Assembly (NCBI GenBank): GCA_038030265.1
Contig: CM075941.1
Span: forward strand, 49,577,952 to 49,641,951
DNA from: Corythucha ciliata
Taxonomy: Eukaryota > Arthropoda > Insecta > Hemiptera > Tingidae
Length of the DNA stretch: 64,000 bases
Direction of reading: 5' to 3'
How positions within the stretch are numbered: the stretch's first letter is position 1; every line of letters starts with the position of its first letter. The notes beneath the pieces are model-generated. The model saw only the letters and a program-made list of their open reading frames with translations. It had not been told where the DNA came from and made no database searches. The translations under genes and the position numbers were made by a program. Below, in pieces: positions 24,136 through 35,663 of this stretch.

Positions 24136-24513
24136 GGCTGATAACAGGATCTGGAGGTGAGAATCGCGTCAATTCACGGTCATCAGAGACTAAATTTGCA
24201 CAGAAACGGCCACTATCCGTCAAAAAATAAATATCTGCTGGAAGCCTGTCGTTTGTAGCCTTCTATTTCGGATTTTATGTCGAAAAATTGAAACGTCTCT
24301 CTCCCCCCCCCACCCCGGAAAGTGATACTTTTGGAGCTAAACTTTAAATTTTTAGACCTGAGACGGTAAACAGAGCTGGCAGTTTCTCTCCCACCATAAG
24401 TCTGGGTGGCACAGTTGGCCAAGCACGATTTATAAGCTAACCCAAACACACGAAATTGCGCGTCGAACCTTGCGAAAATGGGATTTTAGTGCGAAAAATC
24501 AGCAAATCGGTCT
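24136..24513 (+). repeat. Direct repeat module, copy 1
   Basis: Begins 'ggctgataacaggatctgga' and recurs at about 25211-25575 and 47833-48195. The copies share the phrases 'gtcatcagagactaaatttg' and 'gacctgagacggtaaa'. Copy 1 has more substitutions than the other two have from each other. Confidence 0.75.
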
Positions 24514-25210
24514 TAATATGGAGGCGTTTTTGGCTGGGGCTAAATGGACCTGTAAATCGCCCACTTTAAGCCCTCATCCGTATCAATGGATGGTGTTTTA
24601 AGCAAAAGTGGCAAAATTTAAAATTTGATGAAGCCGCGTGTTGCAAAGAAGATTCCCAAAATATTCGACCAGGAAACTTCCAATTTCACGGATATTTAGC
24701 TCTCAAATGTTATCATTTTGCGGCTAAACCAGGTTCTTCAATCACTAAAAAGAAGTCAGAAACTTGCGGTTCGCGAAAATAAAGACCAAAAACTAGCAAT
24801 TCTTCGGGAAAATAAGTATAAGGAAATTGCTATTTTGCGTAAGTACCGAAAACTTGCAACTTCTCGAATATTCAGCCAAGAAACTTTTAATTTTGCTCAA
24901 ACTTGCACACTCACAAATACTCAACTCTCAATGTTACAATTACATGGCTATTCGTCATGCGTAGTCATGGCCGGCTGCCCAGGGTCTGAGCCTACTAAAA
25001 GAATGACCCAGAAAATTGATATTTTGCCTAAAAATATAGTCCAAAAACTTGCAATTTGGCGAAAATTGAGACGAGAAAATTTCAATTTAGAGTTACCATA
25101 ATGACAATTTCAACCTGAAACTTCAAATTCCCGAATATTCAGCCACGCCATACCACGCCTGTGGGCAGATTCACTGGCGAAAATAACAGATGAACCATTG
25201 CCTTTTTTCA

Positions 25211-25575
25211 GGCTTCTAACAGGATCTGGAGGTTAGATTCGCGTCAATTCACGGTCATCAGAGACTAAATTTGCACAGAAACGGCCACTATCCGTCAAAA
25301 AATAAATATCGGCTGGAAGGCTGTCTTATCGAATTATATTTCGGATTTTATGTCGAAAAATTGAAACTTCTCTCCCTCCCACCCCGGAAAGTGATACTTT
25401 TGGAGCTAAACTTTAAATTTTAGACCTGAGACGGTAAAACGGAGCTGGCAGTTTCTCTGCCACCATAATTCTGTATGGCCCAGCAGGGTAAACACGATTT
25501 GAGCTAACCCAAACACACGAAATTGCGCGTCGAACCTTGCGAAAATGGGATTTTAGTGCGAAAAATCAGCAAAAT
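25211..25575 (+). repeat. Direct repeat module, copy 2
   Basis: Nearly identical to 47833-48195 and less like the copy at 24136-24513. It is separated from copy 1 by about 700 bp that is also duplicated at 47137-47832. Confidence 0.75.
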
Positions 25576-25841
25576 CGGTTTCCAAGTTAAGCCGACCCTC
25601 GAAATCGGTTTGTCAGCAACAAACATCCGCGAATTTTTTATGAAACCGATGTGCGAAAATGTGTTGTTTTTTTAATTGAGAAAAATCCGCAAAATTGGTT
25701 TTATGGAGCGAAATATAATAAATTTGTGTTTCTGTTAGCCAGATCAGGGAAGATATTTTTGGAATTTTGGGGGTGGGCAGTTGCCCCACGAAGTCTGCGT
25801 TTTTGATTCTGGCCCCCGCTGGCTACGCCCATGCTTTAGGG

Positions 25842-26680
25842 GTTATAAAAGGAATGATAGGGCTGAAGCGTATGAGGGGAGGAGGGGGAAGGCCCACGAC
25901 CGGGCATTGATTCAAATAGGGCGTCACTGTACTAAGCCTTTTAATTTTTTTTTTTTAACATGAAATACAAGTTGAAGAGCGGGTCAGAATTCGCGTGGGC
26001 CGAAAAATATAACGCCCCGCTCGCTCAATAACCGGTCGAACATCACTTTAACATCTCTTCAACCGGTCAGATATTGACCGTGAAAGTCTCCGAGCCTGGG
26101 ACCCGATCTTCGGCCGGGCCGAAAATATCTCCGGCTCTATTATTTCGCTTTAGTTCAGGAAGTAACAAAAAATCCCTTCCAAAAAGTTTAAGAATTATTT
26201 TTCGTGGGCGTTATATTTATTTTGACTACCTCTTGAAAAGGTTCAAACTACAAAAAAGCCCCGACCACAAAAATCTGTCAACCCTAAGAATGTTCTGACC
26301 AAATACGACTCTTCCGCATGCACATAAAATATAAAATTTCCCCCAGACTCTGCTAAGGCCACAAATAAACAATTAAAATATAACTAAACGGTCTGGTTTT
26401 CGATTAGAAACGTTGACAAATCCCTCTCAGCAAATTGATACTCGATTAATTTTTGACCAGAAAATTAGGCCGAATATTCGTATAAAAAAAAATTGATTGT
26501 TCTTTCCCCAAAAAAACAAGATATTTGGTCGAAAAATATTGCCAATTTTACTTCCCAATAACCCACGTGAGACGAAAGCTGTTAAATAACCACTGAAATT
26601 GGTTATTTGGGCAAGGAAAACCTAGGCTTGTGCATAGTGTAATTATACTGGCGAAAATACACATATCAGATCTCTTAACG
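25842..26680. other. Gene-free stretch
   Basis: AT-rich sequence with no recognised exon, repeat pair or RNA gene. It separates the hAT-like element from the inverted-orientation B tract. Confidence 0.4.
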
Positions 26681-26689
26681 CTTTCCCTC

Positions 26690-27700
26690 AATTTTAGCAG
26701 CGAATTAGCCATGTTTTTATATTCAGCCATGAATTAGCGCTTTTTCTGAATTTTAGCCACGAATTTGACCCCAGAAATCGCGATTTGCAGTGAATAAGCG
26801 CTTTTTCTCAATTTCAGCAGCAAATTAGCGATGTCTCTCATTTAACCGTGAATTTGCGCTTTTCCTAAACTGCAGCAGTGAATCATATTCGTCTCTTCAC
26901 ATTTATAGCTACAAACCAGCGCTTCTTAAATCGACTTTTTCTCATTTACCCATTTTTTTTGCAATTTTTCTCCATTTTTGCAGTGAATTAGCACTTTTTC
27001 TTATTTTTGGCAGAAAATTAGTGTTGTTTCTCAATTTGAACAGTGACTTATTTGAGATCTAGTCACATTTAGCCATGAATTAGTGCTTTTTCTGAATTTT
27101 AGACCACTAAAGTTGTCTAAAAAACCACGAATAGTCGTGTTCTCAATTTTAGCTCCAAATTATAGGTATCGCTTTTCTCATTTTACCCGCGAATTAAGGC
27201 CTTAAATGGCCTCGAGAAATCGCAAATTGGCGTTTTCTCAAGTTTAGCTTTAAATGAGCGGTTTTTCCCCCGATTCTAGCAGTGAATTGGCGATGTTTAA
27301 AGCATGCACAAATATGTAGCCGTTGGAGCCTACATCGTCTGTCTTCCCTCGTTGGCCCCCATTTGGTTTCCGAAATGCTGAAGATGGCGAGCAGCCGAAA
27401 CCGGTCCGGTTTTGACGAACGTCAACGAGGGAAGACAGACGATGTAGGCTCCTACGGCTACAGATTTTTGCAAGCTTTATCCACTAATCCTCGTAGTTTA
27501 AGCGATTCTACTAACAATTTAAATTAGCGATGTTTCTCAATTTTTAGCAGCGAAGACATTTGATGCATTTTAGCAGCGAATTAACGATGTATTCACATAT
27601 AACGATGAATTAGCACTTTTTCTCAATTTTAGCCCCGAAATAGCGGATTCTCTAACATTTAGCCGAGTATTAGCGCTTTTTCTCAATTTTCAAGCCACTA
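26690..27700 (-). repeat. Family-B degenerate short repeats, minus orientation
   Basis: The reverse complement of the B phrase ('tttctcaattttagccgcgaattagcg') recurs every 30-40 bp. A separate inverted repeat (27314-27463) interrupts it. Confidence 0.55.
27314..27463. repeat. 150-bp inverted repeat with conserved core
   Basis: Arms of about 40 bp ('tgtagccgttggagcctac' and its inverse) at 27314-27353 and 27424-27463. Between them is a core starting ctgaagatggcgagcagccg and ending aaaccgg. The core and right arm recur at about 61905-61990, which marks a dispersed element. Confidence 0.65.
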
Positions 27701-28029
27701 ACATCTCCAATCAGGTGTTCCCTCAAAATGTACTCATCACAAAAAGCACACACACAAAACACTCGAAACTCCAGCTCGGAACACCAAACGCTCAAACCAT
27801 ACGACTCTAAACATGGCGTGGATTCAGAGTTCAGCTCAGAAGAAAAATTCATCCATCTGCCAAAGTGATGAGCAAAAATGGCCGTGGTCTTGAGGTCGCG
27901 AGATTCTTGCAGCAAGACCAAGGCCCTCTAACGGCCGCAAGACCAGGGATTGAAATGCAAGACCAAGATCTTCTACAAGACCTTACGAACGAGCCTTGCG
28001 CAAGACCAATACTAAGAATCTTGCAAAAG

Positions 28030-28540
28030 AAGTTCTGCTTTCAAAAACCGAATTTTGTGGGTTTTGCTCTTCCAAGAACACATTTTGCGAATCTGGCTCC
28101 TTTAAAACCCAGTTTTGGCGATTTTTGCCTCATCAAAAACAAATTTTCGAGGCTTTAGCTCCCCCAAAATCCTAATTTCGCGTATTTTCATTATTAAAAA
28201 AAAAAAAACACTTTTGTGGCCCAAGTTCTTTCTGGAATCAGTTTTACAGATTTCGCTATTTCGAAAAACAAATGTTGCTCTTTCAAAAAAGAAATTCACA
28301 GATTCGGCTGGTTCAAATACCAAATTTCGGCCATCGGCTCTCATAAATGTCAGTTTCGCGTAGATGTCAGCTCTTTAAAAGTCAAATTTTGCGAATTTAG
28401 CTCCTTCAAACTCCAGTTTTTGGGAAATTTGATCTTTCAATAACCAAATTCACATTCACGCGTTAAAACCCAATTTCTTGGATTTGGCATCTTAAAAAAC
28501 CAATTTCGGGGAATTTACGCTTTATTAAAATCAGTTGTTC
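28030..28540 (-). repeat. Family-C degenerate short repeats, minus orientation
   Basis: The reverse complement of the C phrase ('aaaacccaattttgcgaatttggctcc'-like). It directly continues the B tract, as B and C also adjoin near 7.9 and 10.6 kb. Confidence 0.5.
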
Positions 28541-28584
28541 CTTAACCTGACGGACAGCAGGTTTGGTTCGTTGAAAAAATTCCG

Positions 28585-29065
28585 TTTTTGTCCAATTTTA
28601 ACCTGAAAGCGTCTTTTATTTGTCAATATTATAGCGTGTTTTCTCAACTTTAACCGCGGGGTTTGCCCAAATGCAACACTTTTGCGTTGATTTCCACAAT
28701 TTATTCGTAGATTGGCCTCCATGTACCGCGAATCAGCGATTTTTTTCTTAATTTTAGTCTGGAAGTTGTATCGCGAGACCACGAATCAGCGCTTTTTAGC
28801 AGTTATAGCGACGAATATTACCGATTTTTGCCTGATAGAGGGTCCGGGGCGAACCCCCCCGGTACCTCGGTACACTACTGCGTTGGGTCTGAAGTCCAAG
28901 GAAAACACTGGACGTACTTGGACCTTTTCGGGCTGCTTTAAGTCCAGAAAATCTGCTAAACTTAACTTCAACGTGAAACGCTCATTTTTGGAGATTTTAT
29001 GGGGCTCTTCGTTATGGTACTAGTGCTCCTTCGTTCGTATACTTCTATAGCTCTGGGGGGGGGGG
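28585..29065. repeat. Dispersed repeat, copy 1
   Basis: About 470 bp shared with 61265-61725, including 'aaccgcggggtttgcccaaa', 'gtctgaagtccaagga' and 'cttcgttatggtactagtgc'. Both copies end at a long G run. A diverged, inverted partial match lies near 41190-41470. Confidence 0.75.
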
Positions 29066-29390
29066 GAATCTATCCCCCGTACCTGCTACGCCCCGGCCTA
29101 GATCCCCAAAGGATGCCTCCCCTTCCAAACACCTGCATGGTCTGGACGATCTTTTGGTCTTCAATGTTGGGGGAAACTACCTACGTATTTTTGGGTTTCA
29201 TGACACGGAACAAGTTAATTTTGAAATTGAAGTTTATGAATGGGCTTAGTGCAAAGTGACAGTCCTGCAGACTAGCGCAATACTTGTTCCAACTTCAGTT
29301 CGCTCTCCTCTATTGAATCCCTACGAAGAACGTGCTCTGACTTTCGTTTAAAGGACGCTTTCAAGCTTTTCCTTCAATTAAAACGGTGCA

Positions 29391-29582
29391 GTGCCGTGTT
29401 GTGGGTTACATTATTCGTCTGATAAATATAAAGGCCTACAATTTACGGTTTTCCCAATAAATCTTACGAAAAAGAGAGACCGGGTGAAGTGGATCCTGGC
29501 CGTCAACAGGAAAAGCCAGTTAGAGCAATTCAGTAATTTTCTACTGAAGCACTTTATGTATTTTATAGCAGGAATGCACTAG
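29391..29582 (+). pseudogene. Possible THAP-like zinc finger fragment
   Basis: A 63-codon frame with an N-terminal CCGL, a central FTVFP, then basic residues, W and AVNR, in the order and spacing of the THAP fold (Cys region, 'FP', R..W...R). THAP domains bind DNA and often come from P-element-like transposases. The second Cys of the C2CH set and the later Cys-His pair are not visible, so at best this is a decayed or partial domain. No neighbouring exon was found. The resemblance could be chance. Confidence 0.25.
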
Positions 29583-30220
29583 CTGAAACTCTCGCCCCCC
29601 CCCCCCCTTCTTCAATTGTTTTCCACATACTCTCAAAAATTTCTGGCTTATTCCCGCAGAGTTGCAGAAGGGCGGAGCTATAACAGGTCTCTGTTTTCGT
29701 TAGAGAAGAAAAAAGAATACATGTGGCAGAAAACTTTGATTTGCCCACGTTTTTATTCTACATGCCCACAGATTGGTTCAGAATTTTAAAAAATTGGGGG
29801 GAGAGGCAAATGCACTTGGGCGTGCATAATGCACATAGTTCTCCTCTTCCTATTTATAGCCTTTGGAAAAGAAGGGTGTCAGGAAACAATAAGGGAATTT
29901 AAAGAAATAATTAAACTTTAATTTTCTTCAAAAACTCTTTGAGATGACATTATTTAACCCTGTAATAAGGGCTCTGACTTTGGCGGACTCGACATGGCCG
30001 GGTGCGGGCCCACTGATTAATAATAATAAGCCTATGGAAACGTACATATTTTAATTAATGTGTACCTATGTAGCCTAATACACCTATTTTTAATTGCAAA
30101 TATCTTCGCGTTTCTCGTTCTTTACATTTCAAAATAAATCATGTTTGACATCTTATACTGGCCCTTTGTTAAATTTCTAAAACGCACAGCTAGGAATGCA
30201 TAATAGACCAATCCCAGATC

Positions 30221-30260
30221 CAGTGGCGGATCCAGCACTTTATGAATGGGGGGGGGGGCA
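30221..30260 (+). mobile_element. Orphan hAT-like left end
   Basis: CAGTGGCGGATCCAGC is the same terminal type as the elements at 7911 and 14457. A G run follows, as in the others. No matching right end with the flank CCCAGATC was found in the window. Confidence 0.4.
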
Positions 30261-30464
30261 AATATTTCCGGTTTCTTTTCCCGGAAGAATGGAATCAAAA
30301 TCCCGTGGGGAGTAGAGGGGGGTCATGCTTAAACTATGTTGAGTATTTCTCAAAAATATGTTCAACCTGATCGCAAACAGACAATTTCGGGCTTGAAACA
30401 TCTGCCACTTTTTTTTTTTTTTTTTAAATGCCTACTTTGATCAAACAACTTAATTGTGTAAACC

Positions 30465-30876
30465 CCTTTTACACGAGTAAGGCCCGTATCCATAGTCGCT
30501 ACTTAAGTTAAAATTCTCCTAAGTAAAAGTCAATCCAGTTTTTGTTGGTATTAAATCATCTGTTTTGACGCCCACTTAAGGAAATTTAAGTTTAAAGGCC
30601 CGTTCACAAGCTCTATGTTTACGTTCTGTGGAGTCTGTGCAGCCAAACAAATTTAATCCCTCGAAAAATGAAGCATTTTTATAGGTTGCATAGACAACAC
30701 ACAACACAAACATAGAGCTTGTGAACGGGCCTTAAAAAATGTCTATGAATATGGGCCTAAGTTTTTTAATCAAAGTAGCCATTTTAAGAAAAATTTACAG
30801 AATTTACATATGTAAATATGTTCAATGAACATCTCTTTTATTGCCTGTCGTAAAAAACTTACTCGTGTAAAAGGGG
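30465..30876. mobile_element. Three nested MITEs (outer element)
   Basis: Outer inverted ends CCCCTTTTACACGAGTAA-like at about 30461-30480 and 30859-30876. Inside is a second pair, GGCCCGTATCCATAG at 30481 and its inverse ending near 30760. Inside that is a third element at 30595-30733. No coding capacity. Order of arrival is outer, middle, inner. Confidence 0.6.
30595..30733. mobile_element. MITE with 26-bp TIRs, copy 1
   Basis: Terminal inverted repeats AAGGCCCGTTCACAAGCTCT and onward, about 26 bp. A second copy with the same interior ('gcagccaaacaaattta', 'tataggttg') is at 60374-60513. A-rich flanks hide the target duplication. Confidence 0.75.
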
Positions 30877-30885
30877 CCCAGGGTG

Positions 30886-31006
30886 CCTATTCTCTAACAA
30901 AAAAGCAATATGTTTTTCGAAACAATGTTTCTATTTTATTCATTTTCTTCAAACAAATGAATGAAATATAATTATTGCTATGAAAAACATATTGCTTTTT
31001 TGCTGA
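30886..31006. mobile_element. MITE with TATTCTCTAACAAAAAAGC ends, copy 1
   Basis: The left end GCCTATTCTCTAACAAAAAA is inverted at the right as 'atattgcttttttg'. The right terminus is worn. A fuller copy is at 58079-58194. Confidence 0.55.
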
Positions 31007-32028
31007 CATTTTTTTAATGATTTGAATGAAATGAAGTGAAGGATTGCATCAAATACGAACCCTGAAAAATTACAAAATTGGCCTGAGGGTGGAAATGAAT
31101 GGACTAATAATTATTATAAAAATTCAAGTTCGCAGTTCGACCATAGGACGTTGATGGGCCAAGAATTAATTTTTTCTTATCTCTTCTAGCTACACGTGTG
31201 ACTTCAAAATATTTTTTTCATAAAATATATGTACCTAAAAAGTTGGCAAAAATCATGAGAGGCCGTCCCATTAATTTTACAGTTATAAAACGGGAAATTA
31301 CAAAGCGACTCACGCATTTTCACTTAGAATACCATGAAAAGTGAAGAGAAAGTCGGAACAAGAATCGCACGGTTTGAAACCTAGAGCGCTCTCATTTTAA
31401 ACTTTGCACTAAGCCCATTATTGAGAGTGCCCCTTCTGTACGTTAGTACAGTAATTATTCTATGAACGGGATGATGGCAAGGGGGCAAGGCGAGGGGGAT
31501 CCACCCGTAAACCTCACACTCTACCTAGTTGTACACCCCTGTTCGCGGGGAGCGCTGCTAATCGTCCCCACTTTTTCCCCCGCTGTTTTTTCTCTTTATA
31601 ATATTAAACCGCTCCCCGCTACTGGCAGTGTCAGTACTGGCCTTCGCGTGAGCGTAAACGATTTTCAAAACAGTTATGGGTATGGGAGGAATTTCCCTAC
31701 AACAATGGGTGAGTACTAATAATTCGCATAATTCTTATACTGCCTTCCTGAGCTATTAATAGTAAAATGTCGTTCGCTTTCAACAGCGGGACCGTGTTGT
31801 GACGGGAAGGAAAAATTTGCCTCCGAAAGGAGTAGAGACTTCAACTTCTGGAGGAGAACAGCTCGCTTAAATCGCTTCAAACGCATCATGTAAAGAGTTA
31901 GCGGCAAAATAATGACGACTCGGGTAAGCAGCAACGAGATAACGTCAATTATTTTCGTGTTTGAAATTTTGGTAAATAATTTCGTCTGATTCCGTCACGC
32001 GATTTTATAAAATTGTCATAATAGTATA

Positions 32029-32327
32029 TGTAAGTTTCTCGCCAGTCTTCGAACCTTATTGTTGGACTTTGATCCTTTTACTTCTTTCTTCTAATTTATT
32101 TCTCATCTCTGTTTAAATCTTTTTTTTGTAAGCTGTCTTGCGAGGCAGCAGTCGCGTTCTATACTCTGTGGACTCCACTTCTCGTGTTCTCACGGAAAAC
32201 AATATTTTGTAGCTAAAAGTTAAGCGTTCGTTATATTGGAATCGACTTAGTTTTCGATTCTCAATAACAGCTTGAGCATCGAATCTTGGTGTTATTCGGT
32301 TTGTGTTCAAAATCCTCCAGTCTTACA
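32029..32327 (+). repeat. Left LTR, 299 bp
   Basis: TG...CA ends. It has about 12 bp more than the right LTR, mainly near 32118-32150. The polyadenylation hexamer of the right LTR (AATAAA) reads AATAAC here. Confidence 0.92.
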
Positions 32328-32349
32328 AATCGAAAACTCGTTCTAACTA

Positions 32350-32750
32350 TGACGAACGTACGCGCTAAAATCTTGATAGCGGCCGTGGCTAGCGACGACA
32401 ATAAAACTACCGTCTTTTGCATAAAACGATTTCAACTTCTCGGCGGTCAAACGGTCTACGTATTTCCGCCAGACAAGCAGGCCATCGGAAAACACCAACA
32501 ACTCGCAAAACATCCGATCATCAAGAGCGCATTTAAATCAATAAAAATGAGAGGACAATTCCGAAACCTGACCATAACGCTTTCAGAAGACCTCCAATCA
32601 ACCTATCTTGACGAGGAAGGAAATCCCCGTTTCGAAGAAGAGTACCTTGAAGAACTATCAGACAATTTGAAACTTGAAATGACATCAACGGAGTCCACCA
32701 AACACAGAAAAACGAGTCGCCAACTGAACGTAAATCATTACAATCGGTAA
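32350..32750 (+). pseudogene. gag, N-terminal part
   Basis: An open frame of about 130 codons from the ATG just inside the left LTR. Gag sequences diverge fast and no motif is diagnostic here; the assignment rests on position. It closes at a TAA (32748-32750) while a different frame stays open through the same point, so a frameshift lies at about 32695-32745. Confidence 0.7.
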
Positions 32751-33481
32751 CAAAGGACCTCGTTCTGAGCAAATTCAACGGGAAAAACCTGAACGCTACA
32801 ACCTGGATTACAACGCCGGAGATGGAGTGCGTACGCCTTGACATCCCTATGGAACGCTATTGCGAAGTCATACACCTGTTCATCGAAGGTCCTGTAAACG
32901 ACCGGTACACCGCAAATCGGGTACTCCTAGGAGACGCGCCCTGGACAACCTGGAAACAATCGTTTCTCGACAATTTCTCCAACAAAGGTTGGTCAAATGT
33001 AAATTATGCTTATAATTTTAAATTCATTAAGGGTTCCATTTCTGAGTACGCGTTGAAGAAACTTAGTTTGCTGGTCGATGTTGACCCTACATTAAGTGAA
33101 AATACTCGCGTGTGCTTCATTGTAGTGGGGCTCCCGCTGTCTATTCAGAGTAGTTTGAACAGGGAAGAAATAACAACCGTTAACAAATTAATGATAAAAC
33201 TAAATCAACTAGATAGAGCTGTTCTACCAAAACCACATAATAATATTACAATTAGCAATAATAAAAATTCATTTTTCTCAAAACCTGGCTTCACTGAACG
33301 AAAATCCTGCTCTTATTGCGAGAAAATAGGCAAACCCGGTAGAATGCACCCTGAGTCGGTGTGCCGTACGAAGAAATTCTCCAGTAACCCTTCTAACACT
33401 ACTAACGAAAAAAAATTTAAAATAGCCAACAACACCGAACTCGAAGAACTGATGAACAGCGAAGTAGAATCAAAAAACTAA
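32735..33481 (+). pseudogene. gag, C-terminal part with atypical zinc knuckle
   Basis: A continuous frame shifted relative to the N-terminal part; its first ATG is 32822. Near the end is a CSYC...H....C motif with spacing C-x2-C-x9-H-x4-C, wider than the usual CCHC knuckle (x4 before His). It ends at TAA 33479-33481. The protease follows in the -1 frame, as expected for programmed -1 frameshifting in many gypsy elements. Confidence 0.75.
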
Positions 33482-33720
33482 ATTTACCCCCTCTCATCAC
33501 GCTGAAAGTCAATGTAGAAGACACACTCGCCACGGGCCTTTATGACCCCGGGGCAAACATTACAATGTTACCCCTACACTTTTTCAAAACGTTGAATACT
33601 AACATGTATACCACGAAACCCTTGACTTTCAGAACGATGAGTGGAGTAGATAAAATTAAAGGTGTAGCATACGTAAAAGTAAAAATACTCAATATAAAAA
33701 AAAAACAAGAGTTTTTGTAA
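33482..33720 (+). pseudogene. pol: aspartic protease fragment
   Basis: The protease signature reads LYDPGAN at 33538-33558, where the family normally has D-T/S-G. The frame then runs into an A10 run (33696-33705) and stops at 33718-33720, while the reverse transcriptase continues in the next frame. A homopolymer slip, real or from sequencing, would explain that break. Confidence 0.65.
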
Positions 33721-35342
33721 TAGACAATACGGACTTTAGATACGACATCCTAATTGGCCTAAATACTATAAAAGATTACAATTCATGCCAAAATCATGAA
33801 TTAAAAATCACCCAGGCTAACACGGAACAAAAAAAGTACACCAACCACAACAGTGAACACATTCAAATAAATTGGAACGAACATTTTCCTTTCGAGCAGT
33901 TTGAAATAAAAACGGCTCATTTAGATGCTGAAAAAAAACAACATATTTATGACTTAATTGACAAACACGGCACGCTATTCGCAAAAAACCAATACGATAT
34001 AGGCACAGTGCAAAAACACGAAGCTCATATAAAACTGGTGGAAGACAAATACATAGCGAAAAAACCCTATAGGTGCTCTTATGATGACCAGAAGGAAATT
34101 GAAAAACAGATCGGTGAGCTTTTAAACCACGGCATCATAGAGGAATCATGTTCACCATTCGCCGCACCGGTCACGCTGGCGTACAAAAAAACAGGTGAAA
34201 GTAATAAAAAAGAAAAAACAAGATTATGCGTGGACTTCAGGGAACTAAACAAACTTCTGGTTCCTGAGAGCCAGCCGTTTCCGCTCATTGATGACATTAT
34301 CGCCAAAACCCGAGATTGCAGATGGTTTTCCGCCTTAGATATTAACATGGCCTTCTGGACCATACCTATACGTACCAAAGATCGATATAAAACGGGATTT
34401 ATTACCCAACACGGCCACTGGCAGTGGGTCGCCATGCCGTTTGACTTAAAAACATCACCCGCAATTTTCCAAAGAATACTCTCGGGTATCATCCGACGGA
34501 ATGGACTAGGTGACTTCTGTTGTAACTACATAGACGACATAATCATCTTCTCTAAAACTTTTGAACAACACATCCGACATCTCGAGGCTCTAATGGAGGC
34601 AATCAAAAAGGAGGGATTCAAACTAAAGTTCATCAAATGCAATTTTGCCACTAATTCCATCCAATATTTGGGTCACGTCATAGAAAACAACGCAGTCAGA
34701 CCTCTCAACGATAATTTAATAGCTATTAAAAACTTTCCTACGCCAAAAAATCAAAAAAATATTCGTCAGTTTCTGGGTAAAATAAACTTCTACCATAAAT
34801 ACATCCAAAACGCAGCAAAAACACTTGACATTTTTCACAATCTTCTTCGAAAAGACGTCAAATTCGTATGGACGCAACAACGCCAGGAAGCTTTTGAGCG
34901 AATCAAAACTTACCTAACATCCTCGCCCGTGCTAGCCATTTTTGACCGAAACTTACCGATCATAATTTATACTGATGCGAGCATAGAAGGTATCGGAGCG
35001 ATCCTTAAGCAGCCTCAACCCGACGGAGTTGAAAACCCCGTTGCTTACTTCTCCAAGAAGCTCAACGAGAGCCAAAAGAGACAAAAAGCTATCTACTTGG
35101 AGAGTTTAGCGATTAAAGAAGCCGTGAAATACTGGCGGTACTGGTTGATAGGCCGCCAATTTAAAATTATTACCGATCATAAACCTCTGGAAAATCTCAA
35201 ATTGAAAGCAAGGACAGATGAGGAGCTAGACGATCTCGCAAACTATCTCTTACAGTATGATTTCGACAGAATCTACAGATCGGGATCCGCAAATGCAGAA
35301 GCGGACTGCCTATCGAGAAACCCAGTACTCGCAAGTGACTAA
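33706..35342 (+). pseudogene. pol: reverse transcriptase and RNase H
   Basis: Long open frame (444 codons from the ATG at 34008, and open upstream to the A run). Fingers/palm motifs in order: SALDINMAF with the first catalytic Asp, MPFDLKTSPAIFQR, then YIDD with the catalytic pair. The RNase H part has YTDASIEGIGA, the Glu-containing ESLAIKEA, and ends near DCLSRNP, as in gypsy elements. It stops at TAA 35340-35342, after which the same frame stays open into the integrase, so this is an in-frame nonsense codon. Confidence 0.93.
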
Positions 35343-35663
35343 AACACAGATGACCACGAACCACTACGCACAGCTAATCTGCTCGAGTTGGAGGAAATTC
35401 GGGATAGCCAGAAGAACATCACTAAGGGAAAACGTGATATTTTAAAACACGGAATAATCTTGCGGAAAACTAGGGCTAGAGAACAAATAATAATCGATAA
35501 GGAATACGGCTTACAACTCGTTCAAAAAGTACATCTAAAATACGGCCACGTAGGGCCGAAACACATTATAAATACAATCAAAAATTATTACTACTTCCAC
35601 AATATGTACAAAGAAATTCAACACTTCTGTTCCACATGCACAATTTGCCTCAAAAATACGTAA
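35343..35663 (+). pseudogene. pol: integrase zinc-binding (HHCC) region
   Basis: Same frame as the reverse transcriptase, after its stop. Contains the HHCC pattern (VHLKYGH...YYYFHNMY...FCSTCTIC). It closes at 35661-35663, while the core continues in another frame, placing a frameshift near 35650-35662. Confidence 0.8.

Larger units (their letters stand above)
23265..25833. mobile_element. Non-autonomous hAT-like element, 2.6 kb, perfect 8-bp TSD
   Basis: The left end is CAGGGGTGTAGCCAGC. The right end, read inverted, is CATGGGCGTAGCCAGC. CTTTAGGG occurs on both sides (23257-23264 and 25834-25841), a perfect 8-bp duplication. The interior has family-B repeats (23340-23990), then two direct copies of a roughly 370-bp module. 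A related right half occurs at 47137-48487. A 127-codon frame at 24718-25101 is conserved in that copy but looks repeat-derived. Confidence 0.8.

Noticed and set aside
24718..25101. 127-codon frame conserved at 47341-47724
   Set aside because: The two frames are conserved because the whole DNA segment is a recent repeat copy. Neither begins with ATG (both start TTG), and the protein is built from degenerate repeats such as KLAxxR.
27378..27410. Functional hammerhead ribozyme call
   Set aside because: The core order fits, but I could not pair stems I and III in either copy, so it is listed only as a finding to test.
31462..31719. 85-codon frame upstream of the retrotransposon
   Set aside because: No recognisable motif and no supporting exon structure.
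34079..34492. 137-codon frame on the minus strand
   Set aside because: Antisense shadow of the reverse transcriptase.
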